Positions 42,098-52,820 are shown, numbered from the stretch's first letter. The stretch is DNA of 64,000 bases from Agarophyton chilense (GCA_030374765.1 JARGXX010000022.1:558001-622000); one strand, 5' to 3'. Numbers and translations: made by a program. Notes: a model not told the origin generated them from the letters alone.

Positions 42098-42958
42098 TTA
42101 CGGGGGCGGATAGGTAGCGGCGCCCTTGGCATCGGTTGTACATAGCTTGAGCAGTGTGCGTCGAATGTGAGCCCAAGCGGCGGACGAGGCGTCGACCAGG
42201 TCGTAATGCGATGCGCGTGAGAAGACGTCGAGCGCGAGCGACCCCCGCGGGCGGGCGTGGAGCATTGGCGCGTCGCGAATGCTCTCGCATAAGCTGTCGA
42301 TGACGGGCAGCGGCACGTCGCGGTCGCCGGCGCCGGCCACCAAGCGCACATTGACAGTGGCAAGCGTGGCGGCGTGCGCCGTAGGACAGGCGCGCGCGTA
42401 GCGTGCCGCCAACGGTTCCTTGGCGTCGAGCTCGTCTGTACGCGACGAGCCTCGAAGGTAGCGCTGCACGGCGTCGCCGCCGTCACTCAGCCGCAGTCGC
42501 GCCGCGAGTTTTAGGTCGGCTACCGGCGCCAGCGCGAGCACCAATCGCGGCTGCACTGGCGCGTGGCTGTGCGCCAGCTGAGCGCGCAGCCAGAGCGCAA
42601 GCGTGCCGCCGGCGCTGTGGCCTAGCAGCACGATGTTGGCCGCGTCGACCGAGGCGCCCAGATGGGAAAGCGTGGCGTCGAAGGCTTGGTGTACGTCGTT
42701 GTTGGTGTGTGGCCACCCCCAACATGCATCGCCGCTGCGACGGTACTCGACCTCCGCTATCAAGAAGCCGTGCGCCGTGAGATCGGGTGCCAGCGTCTCG
42801 CACGCCGCTGTGGCCGGCTGCAGGCCGTACGCGCCCTTCCAAAAGCCGCCATGCAGCAGCACGACCAGGGGGCGCGGGCGCGCGTAATGCCCTGGCGGTG
42901 AATGCAGCAGCACGTATTGCGACGCGCTCTTGCCGTAGCGTAGGCAGTATGGCTGCAT
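42098..42958 (-). CDS. Alpha/beta hydrolase, kynurenine formamidase/esterase-like
   Basis: 286 residues starting at ATG 42958. The frame is open further upstream to 43114 but has no ATG there. Motifs are oxyanion-hole HGGFW (36-40), nucleophile GHSAGG with Ser115, acid GDRD (Asp212 or Asp214) and SHYDLVD with His251. HGGxW plus GHSAGG is typical of the kynurenine formamidase / BD-FAE branch of carboxylester hydrolases, which hydrolyse N-formylkynurenine or small esters. The exact substrate is not clear. Intronless and very GC-rich. No targeting signal is obvious. It converges with importin-5 and is followed upstream by the dioxygenase gene on the same strand. A short upstream exon is possible. 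Confidence 0.85.
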   Translation of the reverse strand: MQPYCLRYGKSASQYVLLHSPPGHYARPRPLVVLLHGGFWKGAYGLQPATAACETLAPDLTAHGFLIAEVEYRRSGDACWGWPHTNNDVHQAFDATLSHLGASVDAANIVLLGHSAGGTLALWLRAQLAHSHAPVQPRLVLALAPVADLKLAARLRLSDGGDAVQRYLRGSSRTDELDAKEPLAARYARACPTAHAATLATVNVRLVAGAGDRDVPLPVIDSLCESIRDAPMLHARPRGSLALDVFSRASHYDLVDASSAAWAHIRRTLLKLCTTDAKGAATYPPP

Positions 42959-43375
42959 GGCGCGTTGTAGGCCAAATGACCGCTTAGCGCTACGTCGATT
43001 GTCGTATGATACCGCCGAAGATACCGTCGGCGCTGTTTGATCTCTGCTGGAGTAATGACTCGAATTTGAATTTGAGTTTCGAAAATTTGTCTGTTGGCCA
43101 CGTGTGGCGCCCAAGGTGCTGCACGTGGCTCGTTACGTGGCTCAATGATCGCCATGCGATCGCCATACTCATCGCTTGGCTGCTTCCTCGCGTGTGACGT
43201 CGACGACTCCCGTCATTCTTCTACCCTCGTAGATACCTTTGTGCCCTTCGCAAAGTGGTCAACTTCGTATCGACATGTCATCTCCAATTTACTAAAGATT
43301 CAGAGGATTGGAAATGAGCCCCTTCTGCTTCCAAGTTCCGCACCGTCGGCAGTCACGCCTTTGCTCTGCGCTCGA

Positions 43376-44398
43376 CTACAGCTCCAACTTCTCCGACTCG
43401 CGCCTGTCGCCGCCGCGCCTAACATACTCACCAATGCCCTCATATCCCACCCACGGGGTCGGCGACAAGTTGAACTCGTTCAGGAGTTCGTCGTGCCGTT
43501 TGTGCCGAACTCGAAAGTAAATGTTCTTGCGAGTCATGTGCCATGCATTAATGCCCGGCGCATGAGCCACACGCTGATGAGCGATAAACGCATCCCCGCG
43601 TTTCACTAACACCCGTCTCGGAGCACCCACATCCGCCTTTCTCGCCTTGAACGTCGGAATCACCATATCCGCCTCATGCTGCCATAAACCCTTGAACTCG
43701 TCAGTTTTTGTTGCCTTGTCATCGCGAACAAAGCTCTTTTCACGTACCGTTTGAATTATTTCTCGCATCGTCGCGTGTGTGATTAGGTGCGAACCTGGCC
43801 CCCGAACGTGGCGCGAGTGAGACACATTCCATTTATTGTCGCGTCAGATGTCTTTTTGTGTTGCGTTGTTTCAAGCGTGTGTCGCTCTGGGGCGATGACA
43901 CGTACCTGGCCATACTGTGAATTGTCCGCGGTTTTCGTCAACGTCCTGCCCTTCGCTCAGCGCCACACCGACGATGGCGATAAAGTCTGCCCCGCGATTC
44001 ACATACTCCCCAAGCGGCGTGTCGATATGCCACTTATTCTGCGGGTGTTTCTCGTCAACGCCCAGCTTGCCATCAACAACGGGCATCGTGTACGCTATCT
44101 GTCCGTCCCCGTTGAGCAACTCCACGTTGCAACGTCCCAGCAATTGCTCGGTGACGCCGAAAAGCCCGCTCTCAAAGAACAGATTTGTCACAGCCGCCGC
44201 CGACTTCACGCTGCGCCAGAACGAAGGCGTGACCTTGCCGCCACTCGCGTTCTGTGGAACATTGTACTGGTGCGTGGCGTACGCTGTGTCGCAGTGGTTT
44301 AACGCGGCTTGGATGAGGCCGAGCGACACGATTTGCGGTAGGATAAGATACCCGTCGCGAACGAAGGACAGCCTTTGTTCTTCTGTTAGCATCGTCAT
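43376..44398 (-). CDS. Phytanoyl-CoA dioxygenase-like 2OG-Fe(II) oxygenase (one intron)
   Basis: Exons are 44398-43906 and 43794-43376, giving 303 residues. The 111-bp intron (GTACGT donor, GGCCAG acceptor) splits the glycine codon of the motif WPGSHLI. The family binds Fe(II) through His-x-Asp and a distal His, and uses 2-oxoglutarate and O2 to hydroxylate a substrate. Here these are H114 and D116 (KWHIDTPLGEY), H242 (VAHAPG) and R259 (NIYFR) as the likely 2OG-binding residue. The N-terminus is MTMLTEEQRLSFVRDGYLIL, typical of the family. The frame opens to 44560 but an in-frame stop precedes it and no earlier ATG exists. No peroxisomal tail is seen (ends KLEL). Substrate unknown; phytanoyl-CoA itself is not implied. 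Confidence 0.88.
43795..43905 (-). other. Intron of the dioxygenase gene
   Basis: Donor GTACGT at 43905-43900, acceptor CAG ending at 43795, 111 bp. Exon lengths 493 and 419 sum to 304 codons and join WPG to SHLI, a conserved motif of this family. Confidence 0.88.
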
Positions 44399-45745
44399 GC
44401 TTCCTGGAAGACGTCCTTTTCTGCCCGATGAGTGTGATACTTTAGCGTTGTTCACAGCTTGGGCAAAAAGATGCGTACGGCCAAACGATTTGCTGCACTC
44501 TCTCACAACCCGCTGTGAAGTTATAACTTTGGGCAAGGTATCCAGGTTGGCGTGGTGCAACCGTTGATGTCATTCTTGGAACTTAATGGATGCCAAGCTG
44601 AATTGTCTTGAGCCTATGACAATGATAATTCTAGACTGTAACGCTGTGAAAAATTACATCAAGCACAAATCAAGCAATGTCATCGTGAAGTTGGTCATGT
44701 TGACGAACACAGTTTTAATTGGCATACCTATGGCAGCTAGGAAATCCAAAGAAGACTTTGAGTAACTCGACCAGAGTGGTTAGCAGAGAGTTTTTAATTA
44801 CGAACGGTAATCATTTTCCCAAGACAGTTTTGATAGGTTTTGTAGAGCGGAGAAGATCGACATTCATCCTCAAACTATTGTGTCATACAGTAGAATGCAA
44901 TTTCGCCGAATAGCTTCTGGTATCTTCAGTTTCATTGAACGGAATCTCCTATTCGTAAAAAAATGTCTCAAAGATGAGAGAGGCTTCCATCTTCGGGTGC
45001 AATAGTGTTCACATATTTTCTACATGTATAATCATGAAATGCGCCTCCATTTCTTGCCAAATGTGTTGTGATCCAAAACTATAATGCCGAGCACACAATG
45101 GACAGCCGCGTTTTCTGGGTTTGATATAAAATGCTGAGTTGACTACATATGAAAACTACAATATGGTTGGTCTTCGTTGGGATGGTTTCCCACAAAAACC
45201 AGCAAACTTGGGGTATAACATGTCCCTGCTTTGTAGGCACTTTAAAATAACATTAAATATTATTAAAATACAAATGTGAGCAATATATCTCTCGACAAAT
45301 ACTATTCCTTCGAATTCCAGCCTGATCAAGTGATTGATTTAGATTGTTTGTTCTAAGGTGTTATGGTTATAGCTCGCAAAAGTGTCAGATTGTCGGGCCG
45401 CAGCCTAATTCCAGACATCGTTCAACCTCTTCTGATGTCTTACATACGCTTTAGCCCAGCCAGAGCTCACTCCTCCCATTCTCGCTAATACGAAAACAAA
45501 TTCAGAAGTTGGGCTATCATTGTCAAGAACTCGACTCACACCGTTTGGTTCATATCATTTTTTCGCGTTCTCTACTATCTCCATCATTCATTCGTGTCCG
45601 TTTCTGTGTTCGTATATCGAGTACTGTTCCATCAGCGGTGAGAGAATCAAACAGCAGAGCTTTCTATTCTTCTCTCCATCGCTACAAACTACTCGCTTGT
45701 CCCAACCCGTGTAAGAAAAGTCTCGCAGCATTCATTGCATTCAGA
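44399..45745. other. Intergenic region without recognisable gene
   Basis: About 1.3 kb between the divergent dioxygenase and p24 genes. It is AT-richer than the flanking genes. Short frames (for example 44719-44913) show no family resemblance. The last ~250 bp before 45746 are pyrimidine-rich and could be the p24 promoter and leader. Confidence 0.4.
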
Positions 45746-46408
45746 ATGGGGCGGTGTAATGGAGCTCTCATCTTCTTTTCAATGCTCACGGTAATCAAAT
45801 TTGCCATTGCGATGCAGTTTGCGATGAGTTTCGCTGAAAAGAAGTGTTTTATGGAGCACGTTCCTCGAGGCTCAACGGTCTACGCAGAGGTTCGTACAAG
45901 TTCCACCGCAAATCCACTCGATATCGACGTATTTGTGTCGAATGAACGTGGCTCTGTGGTTGCCCATAAAAGCGCGGTAACGGAACACAAATTCACAATC
46001 CCAGGCTCAGGCCAGAATCACGGAAATCCGGCACTTGAGATGTACCGTTTCTGTTTTTTGCATCAAATACATCCACACCAAGTTATGATCAAAGGCGAAA
46101 CTCGCGTGTCATTTAGTGTTCGCTTTGGAGCTGGGGGAAGGGGTGTGAAGAAGGTTGAACTGCTGAAACAGGGTCAGATCGAATCGACGAATGATAAGAT
46201 TCGTAACCTTGAAGATGATTTGAATCGATTGCTAACACAGATAGACGACTTGAAACAGCAAGAGGCTACTCTTTCGCAATACAATAGCGCCACTTCGAAG
46301 CATCTGGTAACCTTAAGCTCCTTAACAAGCATCGTAATCATTGCCATCGGTGCACTACAATTCGATGCTGTCAAGGTCACATTGCGCCAGAAGAAGGTCA
46401 TTCCCTAA
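45746..46408 (+). CDS. p24/TMED family cargo receptor (emp24/gp25L, GOLD domain)
   Basis: 220 residues, single exon; ATG at 45746 places a hydrophobic signal peptide (about 8-30) at the N-terminus. The GOLD domain follows, with the paired cysteines C34 (KKCFMEHVP) and C103 (RFCFLHQ), then FSVRF. A coiled coil (about 140-180, heptads in IRNLEDDLNRLLTQIDDL) leads to one membrane span (about 187-206). The short cytosolic tail ends RQKKVIP, with a dilysine-like pair near the end. p24 proteins ride COPII and COPI vesicles between ER and Golgi and help select lumenal and GPI-anchored cargo. Family membership is clear; subfamily is not. Confidence 0.9.
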   Translation: MGRCNGALIFFSMLTVIKFAIAMQFAMSFAEKKCFMEHVPRGSTVYAEVRTSSTANPLDIDVFVSNERGSVVAHKSAVTEHKFTIPGSGQNHGNPALEMYRFCFLHQIHPHQVMIKGETRVSFSVRFGAGGRGVKKVELLKQGQIESTNDKIRNLEDDLNRLLTQIDDLKQQEATLSQYNSATSKHLVTLSSLTSIVIIAIGALQFDAVKVTLRQKKVIP

Positions 46409-46530
46409 CTTTTGTCTCGCAGCACTTTCCCCTTATTCTTATCTCCTTTTCCCAAGGTATATATTTCCATGTATATGATCTGATCACTAATTTACATATC
46501 CCAAAACGAAAGAAGGTTGGCACACCCATC

Positions 46531-46833
46531 ATGCTTCTCTCAAAAAGGTTGTGCACGTCAATTGCAATTCTCTTCTACTTCTACTTCTTTAATTGTGCAA
46601 CTTCTGTTTATGGCGATACGGCAAGAAAGCTGTCGGCAAAGTTTGTTTACACATATTCTACCCTCCGCCGTAAGGTCACCAGCATAGGCAGTTTGTGTAC
46701 AACAAATTCTATCAGCGATTTTTCTTTGATTCTTGCAGCGGTTGGTGTTGGTCGTTTTCTATATAAGGAACTTAATGTGTTGAGCACACTCGTAAATGGA
46801 GGGGAGCGGGTTTCGGAGGGCCTCGTTTGCTAG
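46531..46833 (+). CDS. Hypothetical small protein with hydrophobic N-terminus
   Basis: 100 residues from ATG 46531, 122 bp after the p24 gene on the same strand. The first 28 residues look like a signal peptide or membrane anchor (SIAILFYFYFFNC). A second mildly hydrophobic stretch (SLILAAVGVGRFLYKEL) lies about 65-81. No family recognised. The frame may be real or may lie in the p24 3' region; support is only an ATG, the signal-like start and its size. Confidence 0.3.
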   Translation: MLLSKRLCTSIAILFYFYFFNCATSVYGDTARKLSAKFVYTYSTLRRKVTSIGSLCTTNSISDFSLILAAVGVGRFLYKELNVLSTLVNGGERVSEGLVC

Positions 46834-47483
46834 CAGAAATTTTATCAAAACGAAATTGATATCTTTCTTGACTGTTACTTCACAGTCAAAGTAAACCGAA
46901 GTACACGAGCTTTCAACTTCAATCAAGTATTGTTTTGCTCGTCGCTCGCTTTTCCTCCCCTCACACGGGTAACGATTCTGTACGTTTTGCGAACATTGAC
47001 ATTGCACCAAATGCTTATTCCATTTCGCCCGCGACCTCCCACATGGGTGCGAACCTTTTTGATTATTTCACATCAACTCAATCCTGAGCCATGAAAGCCG
47101 TGGTTGTCTGCTTTCATCCAACCTACGGGGTTGGCAAACGTTCCATGTTTTTTTTTGCAAAGACTAAATACTCCTGGTCCTGGTACTAATAGAGCATTCC
47201 GAAACCCTAAAGGTCGAACAGAGAAGTTCTTGAGCTGTGATTCTCTAGTTTACTTTGAAACCCATGTTGGTTCCTGATGCACACCTTTCACGGAAAGCTT
47301 CAAAACAAGAGGGTTGAACAATATATTTGCGCTGTTTGTACATCCTTGTGAGTCCTGGGATCCTTGTTTTCGGCAATCCTGATACGACAAGGCAATCGTT
47401 TAAAGTAACATAGTTAAATTCCCAGATCCCGATTCGAGGAAGCTCTTTTAAACTAGAAGCAAGATAAAGATCAGCGAATGCCG
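46834..47483. other. Intergenic, nothing recognised
   Basis: 650 bp between the hypothetical frame and the convergent SDHAF2 gene. No conserved reading frame, repeat or RNA gene seen. Confidence 0.4.
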
Positions 47484-47912
47484 TCAGCGTTCGTTTACAT
47501 GTCCATCACCTAATGCATAGTTTCTCAAGCTGGTCATAATCTCGTTTTGAAATTGAACAGGAGGTTCCTGCTGTCCCAACACCCATTTTAGAACGTCAGG
47601 CGTATCAGCATCTAACAATTCTTCAACCTTAGTCAATTGTCCTTCCTCAGTCATCGATGGAATATGTTTCGCCGCCCAGTTTCCGAAAAGAATATCAAGT
47701 TCCAACCACCCTCGTTGTTTGCTCCGATAGATAATTCTTCTTTGTCGTATGGATACGTTATCAGGAATTTGTGCGCCTCCTTGAGGGGCACGCAAGTGTT
47801 CAATTTTCCACTGTTTATCACCCGTGGTAAAGCCTCGCAACTTGGTGGTTGGAGGTCGGGATAGAGCCAATAGTTGACACAAGCCATGTCTAGTGAAAGG
47901 AAAGAGTGACAT
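47484..47912 (-). CDS. SDHAF2: Succinate dehydrogenase assembly factor 2 (SdhE/Sdh5 family)
   Basis: 142 residues from ATG 47912, intronless. The first ~35 residues (MSLFPFTRHGLCQLLALSRP, then PTTKLRGF) are basic and lack acidic residues: a mitochondrial presequence. The conserved domain follows, with RRIIYRSKQRGWLELDILFG holding the family motif RGxxE (R67, G68, E71). WAAKHIP, LLDADTPDVLKWVLGQ and the end of a five-helix fold come next. The protein helps attach FAD to the flavoprotein subunit of complex II in the mitochondrial matrix. Length fits the family (about 140-170). No odd features. Confidence 0.93.
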   Translation of the reverse strand: MSLFPFTRHGLCQLLALSRPPTTKLRGFTTGDKQWKIEHLRAPQGGAQIPDNVSIRQRRIIYRSKQRGWLELDILFGNWAAKHIPSMTEEGQLTKVEELLDADTPDVLKWVLGQQEPPVQFQNEIMTSLRNYALGDGHVNER

Positions 47913-48932
47913 GATGCTTTGACCCCGTTCGGAGCTACGTTTTCTCTCAGGGCAGCTGCGTGTCCGTTTATTCTCGATTCGCAGAAGCTTGAAAAAGTGA
48001 TTACGTTCCCAATGAACCCAAGGAGTAAAATACCCTAGATAGCCAGAAAAATGATGAAGAAGTATATTCTCCCAACTCTTTCTTTCACCTCGACATCAGT
48101 TGTGTAAAGTCCTATCCAGATGCACACAAGTAAGACAACCAACACGACTCTTTGCTTCTCTGCGCCGAGCGTGGCAGAATGCAACCAACCATAAAGACCC
48201 AGCTGAGAGAGAAGCTACAGATGGCCAGGGGTAGCAAAATCATTCGACACGCGATCTTGCGGGCCGGATTTTCACACCAATCCTTTATTTTTCCTTTGGC
48301 CCGGCCAATACTGGCTTAGTCCTGCTTTTTTAAAGGAAATGTGGCAGGTATGGCGGTAATGTGTGATCCAGAAAACCTGATCCGAAGAAGAAACTAGGTT
48401 CGTTCTACACTTTGTTCACAAACAGAACAGCGAAATATTTCCGCTGTGATCCCAAACAAGGATAGTCTTTCTGATCCATCTTAGAATTTTGGGGCTGTAT
48501 AACTGAAACTTCGAAGCCAAAGAGCTTCAATTCGTTCAAGGCTTCTACAAACAGTAGAAAGAGGTGACCTTGACAATATCGCTGTGGATGAATTTCCAAA
48601 ACAAAACTATGAATTTGATTCAAAGCTGTTAGGGCTCACAAATCTTAAGTCGTGAAGTCAGTCCGTATCTTTAGTAATGATTGAAGACTTATTAACTATC
48701 TACAAGAGGTTCGTTTCATTGACGAAACATATGCATTGCGACCAACTCCTATCCAACAATACAAGAATAGTTCCTTTCAACCCAAAAGAATGTCTTGATT
48801 TGCCTTGCTATCGTGCGCTGGATTCAGGATGCTCATGTAGTAAACGCGCTGATGCTTTCGAAAAAGGCACCGTTGGTTTCGAAAAGCAGGTAAATATATC
48901 TATTCACATAAACGTCGTAAACAGGGAAGATA
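47913..48932. other. Intergenic about 1 kb, possible coding fragment
   Basis: Mostly no recognisable content. A minus-strand frame at 48405-48623 (FVLEIHPQRYCQGHLFLLFV) has protein-like composition but lacks an ATG and resembles no family I know; it could be a terminal exon. A plus-strand frame (48677-49003) overlaps the next p24 gene in antisense and is probably chance. Confidence 0.3.
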
Positions 48933-49808
48933 TTAGCTTCTCTTCGTTGCAGCTGGACTGGTTCCATGTCGTGGCAAGACCTGCTTGCTCTCCGAACTCG
49001 TAAGACGTCCTATGTTCGGGGCACTCGGCAAAACAAAACTTCCCTGTCTTCTCAACTTTTTGCTTCCCTCCCTGGACGTCTGACCAGCGCCATCCAACAT
49101 GCGATCGGCATGCTTCACAAGTTCTGTCTTTGTCTGGACGACCTGAAGCAACCCAGTGAGCAAAATGGCAACGCAGGCAATAGATCCCATCAGAGACATT
49201 TGGAAAGCCATATTATCAGTGATGGCAAACATGTCTCCCTCTCTAATTCGGATGGTATCAATTTCATCCATAACTGCATTGACGGTCTTCTCGATGTGTC
49301 GAATGGTGTTCTCAATTTGCTTAACATTAGAGCCGGTTGCGAGCCCCTCAAGCGGTCCTCTAGCATCCTCAAATTCGTCGGCGCCAGTCTCGGACCCAAA
49401 TGTGACATAAACGACGCGATAATCAGTGGAACTTCCAGAGGCACCTCGATTATAAGTGCATAATTTGTATTCGGCCGGGGTAGAACGTTCGTCGTGTCCA
49501 TGATGAGGGCCAGTGGGTGCAACGGTAGAAAACGTCTCATGCTGAATATCCTTCTTTCCTAATAACATGGAATTGGTAACTCCAACCAGCAGAAAATAGC
49601 CAACATCCATGATTCCTTCTCCATGGGCTACCCGAATCTCTCCAAATAGTTTAGATCCAGCTTTCGCGTTCATGGTAAAGCACTGGGTAGCTCCGCGCGA
49701 GAGATGGAACATAATGCTCTCGGGTTCGGCTTGCCCAGGGAGTAAAAAGCATGAAAAAATGAGATAGAGCGCAGAAAGACGCCGTGCAGCGAAGGATACC
49801 AAGGCCAT
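48933..49808 (-). CDS. p24/GOLD-type membrane protein with long cytosolic tail
   Basis: 291 residues from ATG 49808, intronless. It has a signal peptide (1-27, ending PGQA) and a GOLD domain with cysteines C43 (ATQCFTM) and C117 (YKLCTYN) in the p24 positions. A coiled coil (about 160-190, IENTIRHIEKTVNAVMDEID) and one membrane span (about 204-224) follow. Ordinary p24 proteins end within 10-20 residues of the membrane. This one continues for about 67 residues that are basic and Ser-rich and lack a clear dilysine end, so its coat recruitment may differ. The GOLD domain also has a loop with GPHHGHDERS. Likely an ER-Golgi trafficking protein. It is diverged from the p24 gene 2.5 kb away. Confidence 0.8.
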   Translation of the reverse strand: MALVSFAARRLSALYLIFSCFLLPGQAEPESIMFHLSRGATQCFTMNAKAGSKLFGEIRVAHGEGIMDVGYFLLVGVTNSMLLGKKDIQHETFSTVAPTGPHHGHDERSTPAEYKLCTYNRGASGSSTDYRVVYVTFGSETGADEFEDARGPLEGLATGSNVKQIENTIRHIEKTVNAVMDEIDTIRIREGDMFAITDNMAFQMSLMGSIACVAILLTGLLQVVQTKTELVKHADRMLDGAGQTSREGSKKLRRQGSFVLPSAPNIGRLTSSESKQVLPRHGTSPAATKRS

Positions 49809-50149
49809 TTCAAAGAGAGGCGGATGGCGCTCACAGGGACTTAAGATGCATTAGCGAAGGTGTGGGCCCCCCCGAATCATGGAGATCGGTTGTTTCCTAA
49901 CATGCTAAAGTAGAGTTGAAGACTCGATTTGGGATTAAATACCGTAGTTCTTTTTACTTTTGGCACACTTGTCAGGCGCCAGAACATTTAAATTACAGTC
50001 TACGAAAAAAAGCAGTACACCCACGCCAAGGTAGTTCACAGAGCTGTCACTACGAAAGGCTACCATTACCGCAAAATGACCCCGCGTAAAAATAACTGAA
50101 AATGCCCCATGACAAACCTCTAAGAGGGGTCACAGCACCCAAATAATCC
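49809..50149. other. Upstream region of the second p24 gene
   Basis: About 340 bp up to the Tc1 element I; no gene. A CCCCCCC run lies at about 49867-49873. The Tc1 insertion therefore sits close to this promoter. Confidence 0.4.
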
Positions 50150-50151
50150 TA

Positions 50152-51688
50152 CAGTGCGCGAAATCCAATTAAAGCCACCCCCCTTTTTGTTGATGCGCTC
50201 CATTTTGCTCATGTTCCTCTCAACCTTCTCTCTACTAACGCTTAAAAAGAACAAATGAAACACTTTAGACGCCATTAATAAAACTTTTCTACTTATCTAC
50301 ACTGTCAATAACACTATGTACAAAAAGCACCCCCGAAATCTAATTAAAGTCCACTACGGTATTTTTTTCTTTGAACAAACGCGCGCGCATTTTGAATAAA
50401 ACAAAAGCTCTAACAACATTCTCCTTAACACTTTCTACAACTTCAAAGTCCAAGAACATAAAAATGGGCCGTGGAAAACCTTTAACGGATAAAAAAAAAG
50501 GTATGATACTTGCAGCTTCATTTTATTGCTGTTCTCAAAGAGGAATTGCTCATACCACTGAACGCTCTCGCACTGTGGTCTAAAACTTCCTCAAAGATCC
50601 CGAAAACTACAACAAACGCTATAAAGGCTCTAACAACAACAAAATGAGTTTGACGGCTAAACGAGCTCTTCTTCGCTCGTCATCAAACTCATCTAGCTCC
50701 GCGAGAGAACTCCGTAAAAATCTTTCTCTCTCGGTTTCTGTAAGGCGCATACAACAAGTGTTACATAATGATCCAAATTTAATCTATAAGAACATGAAGA
50801 AAGTACCAATGATGACGATAATACATAAAGAGAAAAGGTTTATTTGGGCTCGAGAGAAGGTGACTTTTTCTATGACAAAATGGAAGAAAACCATTTTTTC
50901 CGATGAGAAGAAATTTAACCTAGATGGACCAGATGGATTTGCTTATTATTGGCATAATAAAAAGAAGAAAGAGATTAATTTATCTAAACGACAAAATGGA
51001 GGGGATTCTGTGATGCTTTGGGATGCTTGTTCCTACTATTGTTTAAGTAATCTGGTTGTTTGCGTCGGTAAAATGGATTCCATGAAGTACTGCAAGGTGT
51101 TGCAGAAAGAATTGCTTCCATTTGCGGCGGAAACAATCGGAGAAAGTTTTATTTTTAAGCAAGACGGGGCTTCTATACATCGTTCAGTGTATACTACAAA
51201 GTGGTTGGCTGATCATAATGTTAATGTTTTACAGTGGCCAGCCAAGTCACCTGACTTGAACATTATGGAAAACATTTGGGGGATTTTAGCACGCCGCGTT
51301 TATGCCAATCAGCGCCAATTTCAAGATGTTGGAACGCTTTTGGAATGTGTGACTGAATGTTGGAATAATTTGAGCGAAGAGTTTATTAAATCGCTTTACA
51401 GCTCTATAAAGGAGCGCTGTATTCAAGTGGTAGAGAAAAAGGGTGAAATGACTAAGTATTGAATGAAATAAATGTGTTTCTTTGTTTTTGCCTTTATTTA
51501 GATTTCGCTATCTTGTTCAGGATTTTGTAAAGTTCAGAAAACTGTAGGCTAGGTCTGGTTCTGCAAAGCTCTGAAACTAGTTTTTTAATGGTTTTCTAAG
51601 TACTGACTACGGTAAAAGTCCCAGTTGCCGACTGTGGATGTCAGTAAGGAGGAATAGATTGGTGGCTTTATCCAGATTTCGCGCACTG
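50152..51688 (+). mobile_element. Tc1-family DNA transposon I (nearly complete)
   Basis: 1537 bp flanked by TA at both ends. The outer ends CAGTGCGCGAAATC...AAAGCCACC (left) and GGTGGCTTT...GATTTCGCGCACTG (right) are inverted copies. A second repeat of the same motif lies inside each end, at 50328-50352 and 51490-51508, about 176-180 bp in. This is the IR/DR arrangement of Tc1 elements. The element encodes one transposase with a single in-frame stop. Relatively young by its well-preserved ends. Confidence 0.9.
50464..51462 (+). pseudogene. Tc1 (DD34E) transposase with one in-frame stop
   Basis: 332 codons from ATG 50464 (MGRGKPLTDKKKGM). An N-terminal helix-turn-helix is followed, after a TAA at codon 40 (50581-50583), by the rest of the protein in the same frame (next ATG 50644). 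The catalytic residues are all present: Asp147 in FSDEKKF, Asp234 in KQDGASIH and Glu269 in SPDLNIMEN, 34 residues after the second Asp. DD34E is the Tc1 family signature. The enzyme cuts and pastes the element at TA dinucleotides. With the stop, only a product from the downstream ATG lacking the first DNA-binding helix could be made, so the copy is probably inactive alone. Confidence 0.93.
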
Positions 51689-51689
51689 T

Positions 51690-52820
51690 ACATTAGAGCA
51701 AGTCTACCAGTGTGTTAAAATATAGCAACCCCACTTCAAAATACAACGAACTATAGCGACGCGTCTGACGAGCAAGATTACCAGACGGGTGCTATTTGTC
51801 CCACCATGAGTATGAGCCTCCTTCTGTTCGTTTAACGTCAGCCAACCATTTTGCGGACTGCATACAAATAACAACAAAATCAAAACGCATGTACCCTTTT
51901 CCTTATGCCGCCAGCGAACTCCTGCCTGCGCCAAATGATCGCCCTCCTCGCGATCTCACCATCATTGGCATTAACATGGCCATGAATAGGGAAAGGAAAA
52001 CATTGTTCACGTATGCCCATACCCGTAGCGCAGCTGTTGCTGCGTCAATTGCAGTTTCAATCATAATTCAAAAGAACCACTAACCCAAGCGCAAAGTCTT
52101 CAAACAAGATACGCAGAACATTGATAGAGGTCTTTGCACTTGAATCAAAGATTATTTTGGGCCACATCCTTTGTACTCTCTTTGGTCTTTTCGGCGTCAT
52201 TTTCGCGTTCCTCAAGGTATTTTTTACAAACTTTTACATGATCTAACTTCTTCATATCCAAACACTGAAAACCACTAAAAAAAAGCTGACAGAAAAAGGA
52301 AAATTCTGCCCAAAATTAAGCTACTGGCCTGTTAACGGATTCTCAATACAGGTAAATAGTTCGACGACTTAGACGATAACTGTCATAAGGGCTCGAAATC
52401 TACACGAAAGTACCTTCGAGCGTTTTGGTCATGTATACAGACGCTGTACGGGGCATCGTTCTTGAATAGGCTCCCTGAAAAAAGTGAACTGCATGAGATT
52501 TCTAATAGGTACGGCGAGAAAGGATTTAAAAGATATCGGATCTATTGATGGTTGTAAACTCACGTAAAAATCCACTTGTATGGTGCAGAATACATCACAG
52601 TTCCATGCTTGGCTTTTCTACTTGCTTTCTTTCTGTACTGCTCTTGGGTTATTTCTTCAAGAAGTTCGTCATTAGCTTCATAAATCTTCAAAGCTTTAAC
52701 TTTCATTCTTGTGGCAAAATAATGCTGTGTTTCGTGCGTTATACGGTGTTAAATACTTTTCAATTGTGCAGTAGACCTGTCCATCTCGTACTTCCTACGA
52801 CGTATTTTTTCAATACCAGC
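51690..52820. other. Intergenic, no clear gene
   Basis: Short frames on both strands (for example 51796-52083 plus, 51704-51934 minus, 52545-52856 plus) show no recognisable domain. The plus frame at 51796 includes a protein-like ending (SAAVAASIAVSIII) that may be an exon or a chance hydrophobic run. Confidence 0.3.

Noticed and set aside
42959-43172. Upstream extension of the hydrolase gene
   Set aside because: There is no in-frame ATG; alternative frames with ATG would need an unseen splice. Kept as a possibility only.
43787-44567. Plus-strand frames opposite the dioxygenase gene
   Set aside because: They are antisense to confirmed exons with conserved catalytic residues. No domain on the plus strand.
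48677-49003. Plus-strand frame overlapping the second p24 gene
   Set aside because: Its 3' part is antisense to the p24 tail, and the rest has no recognisable domain.
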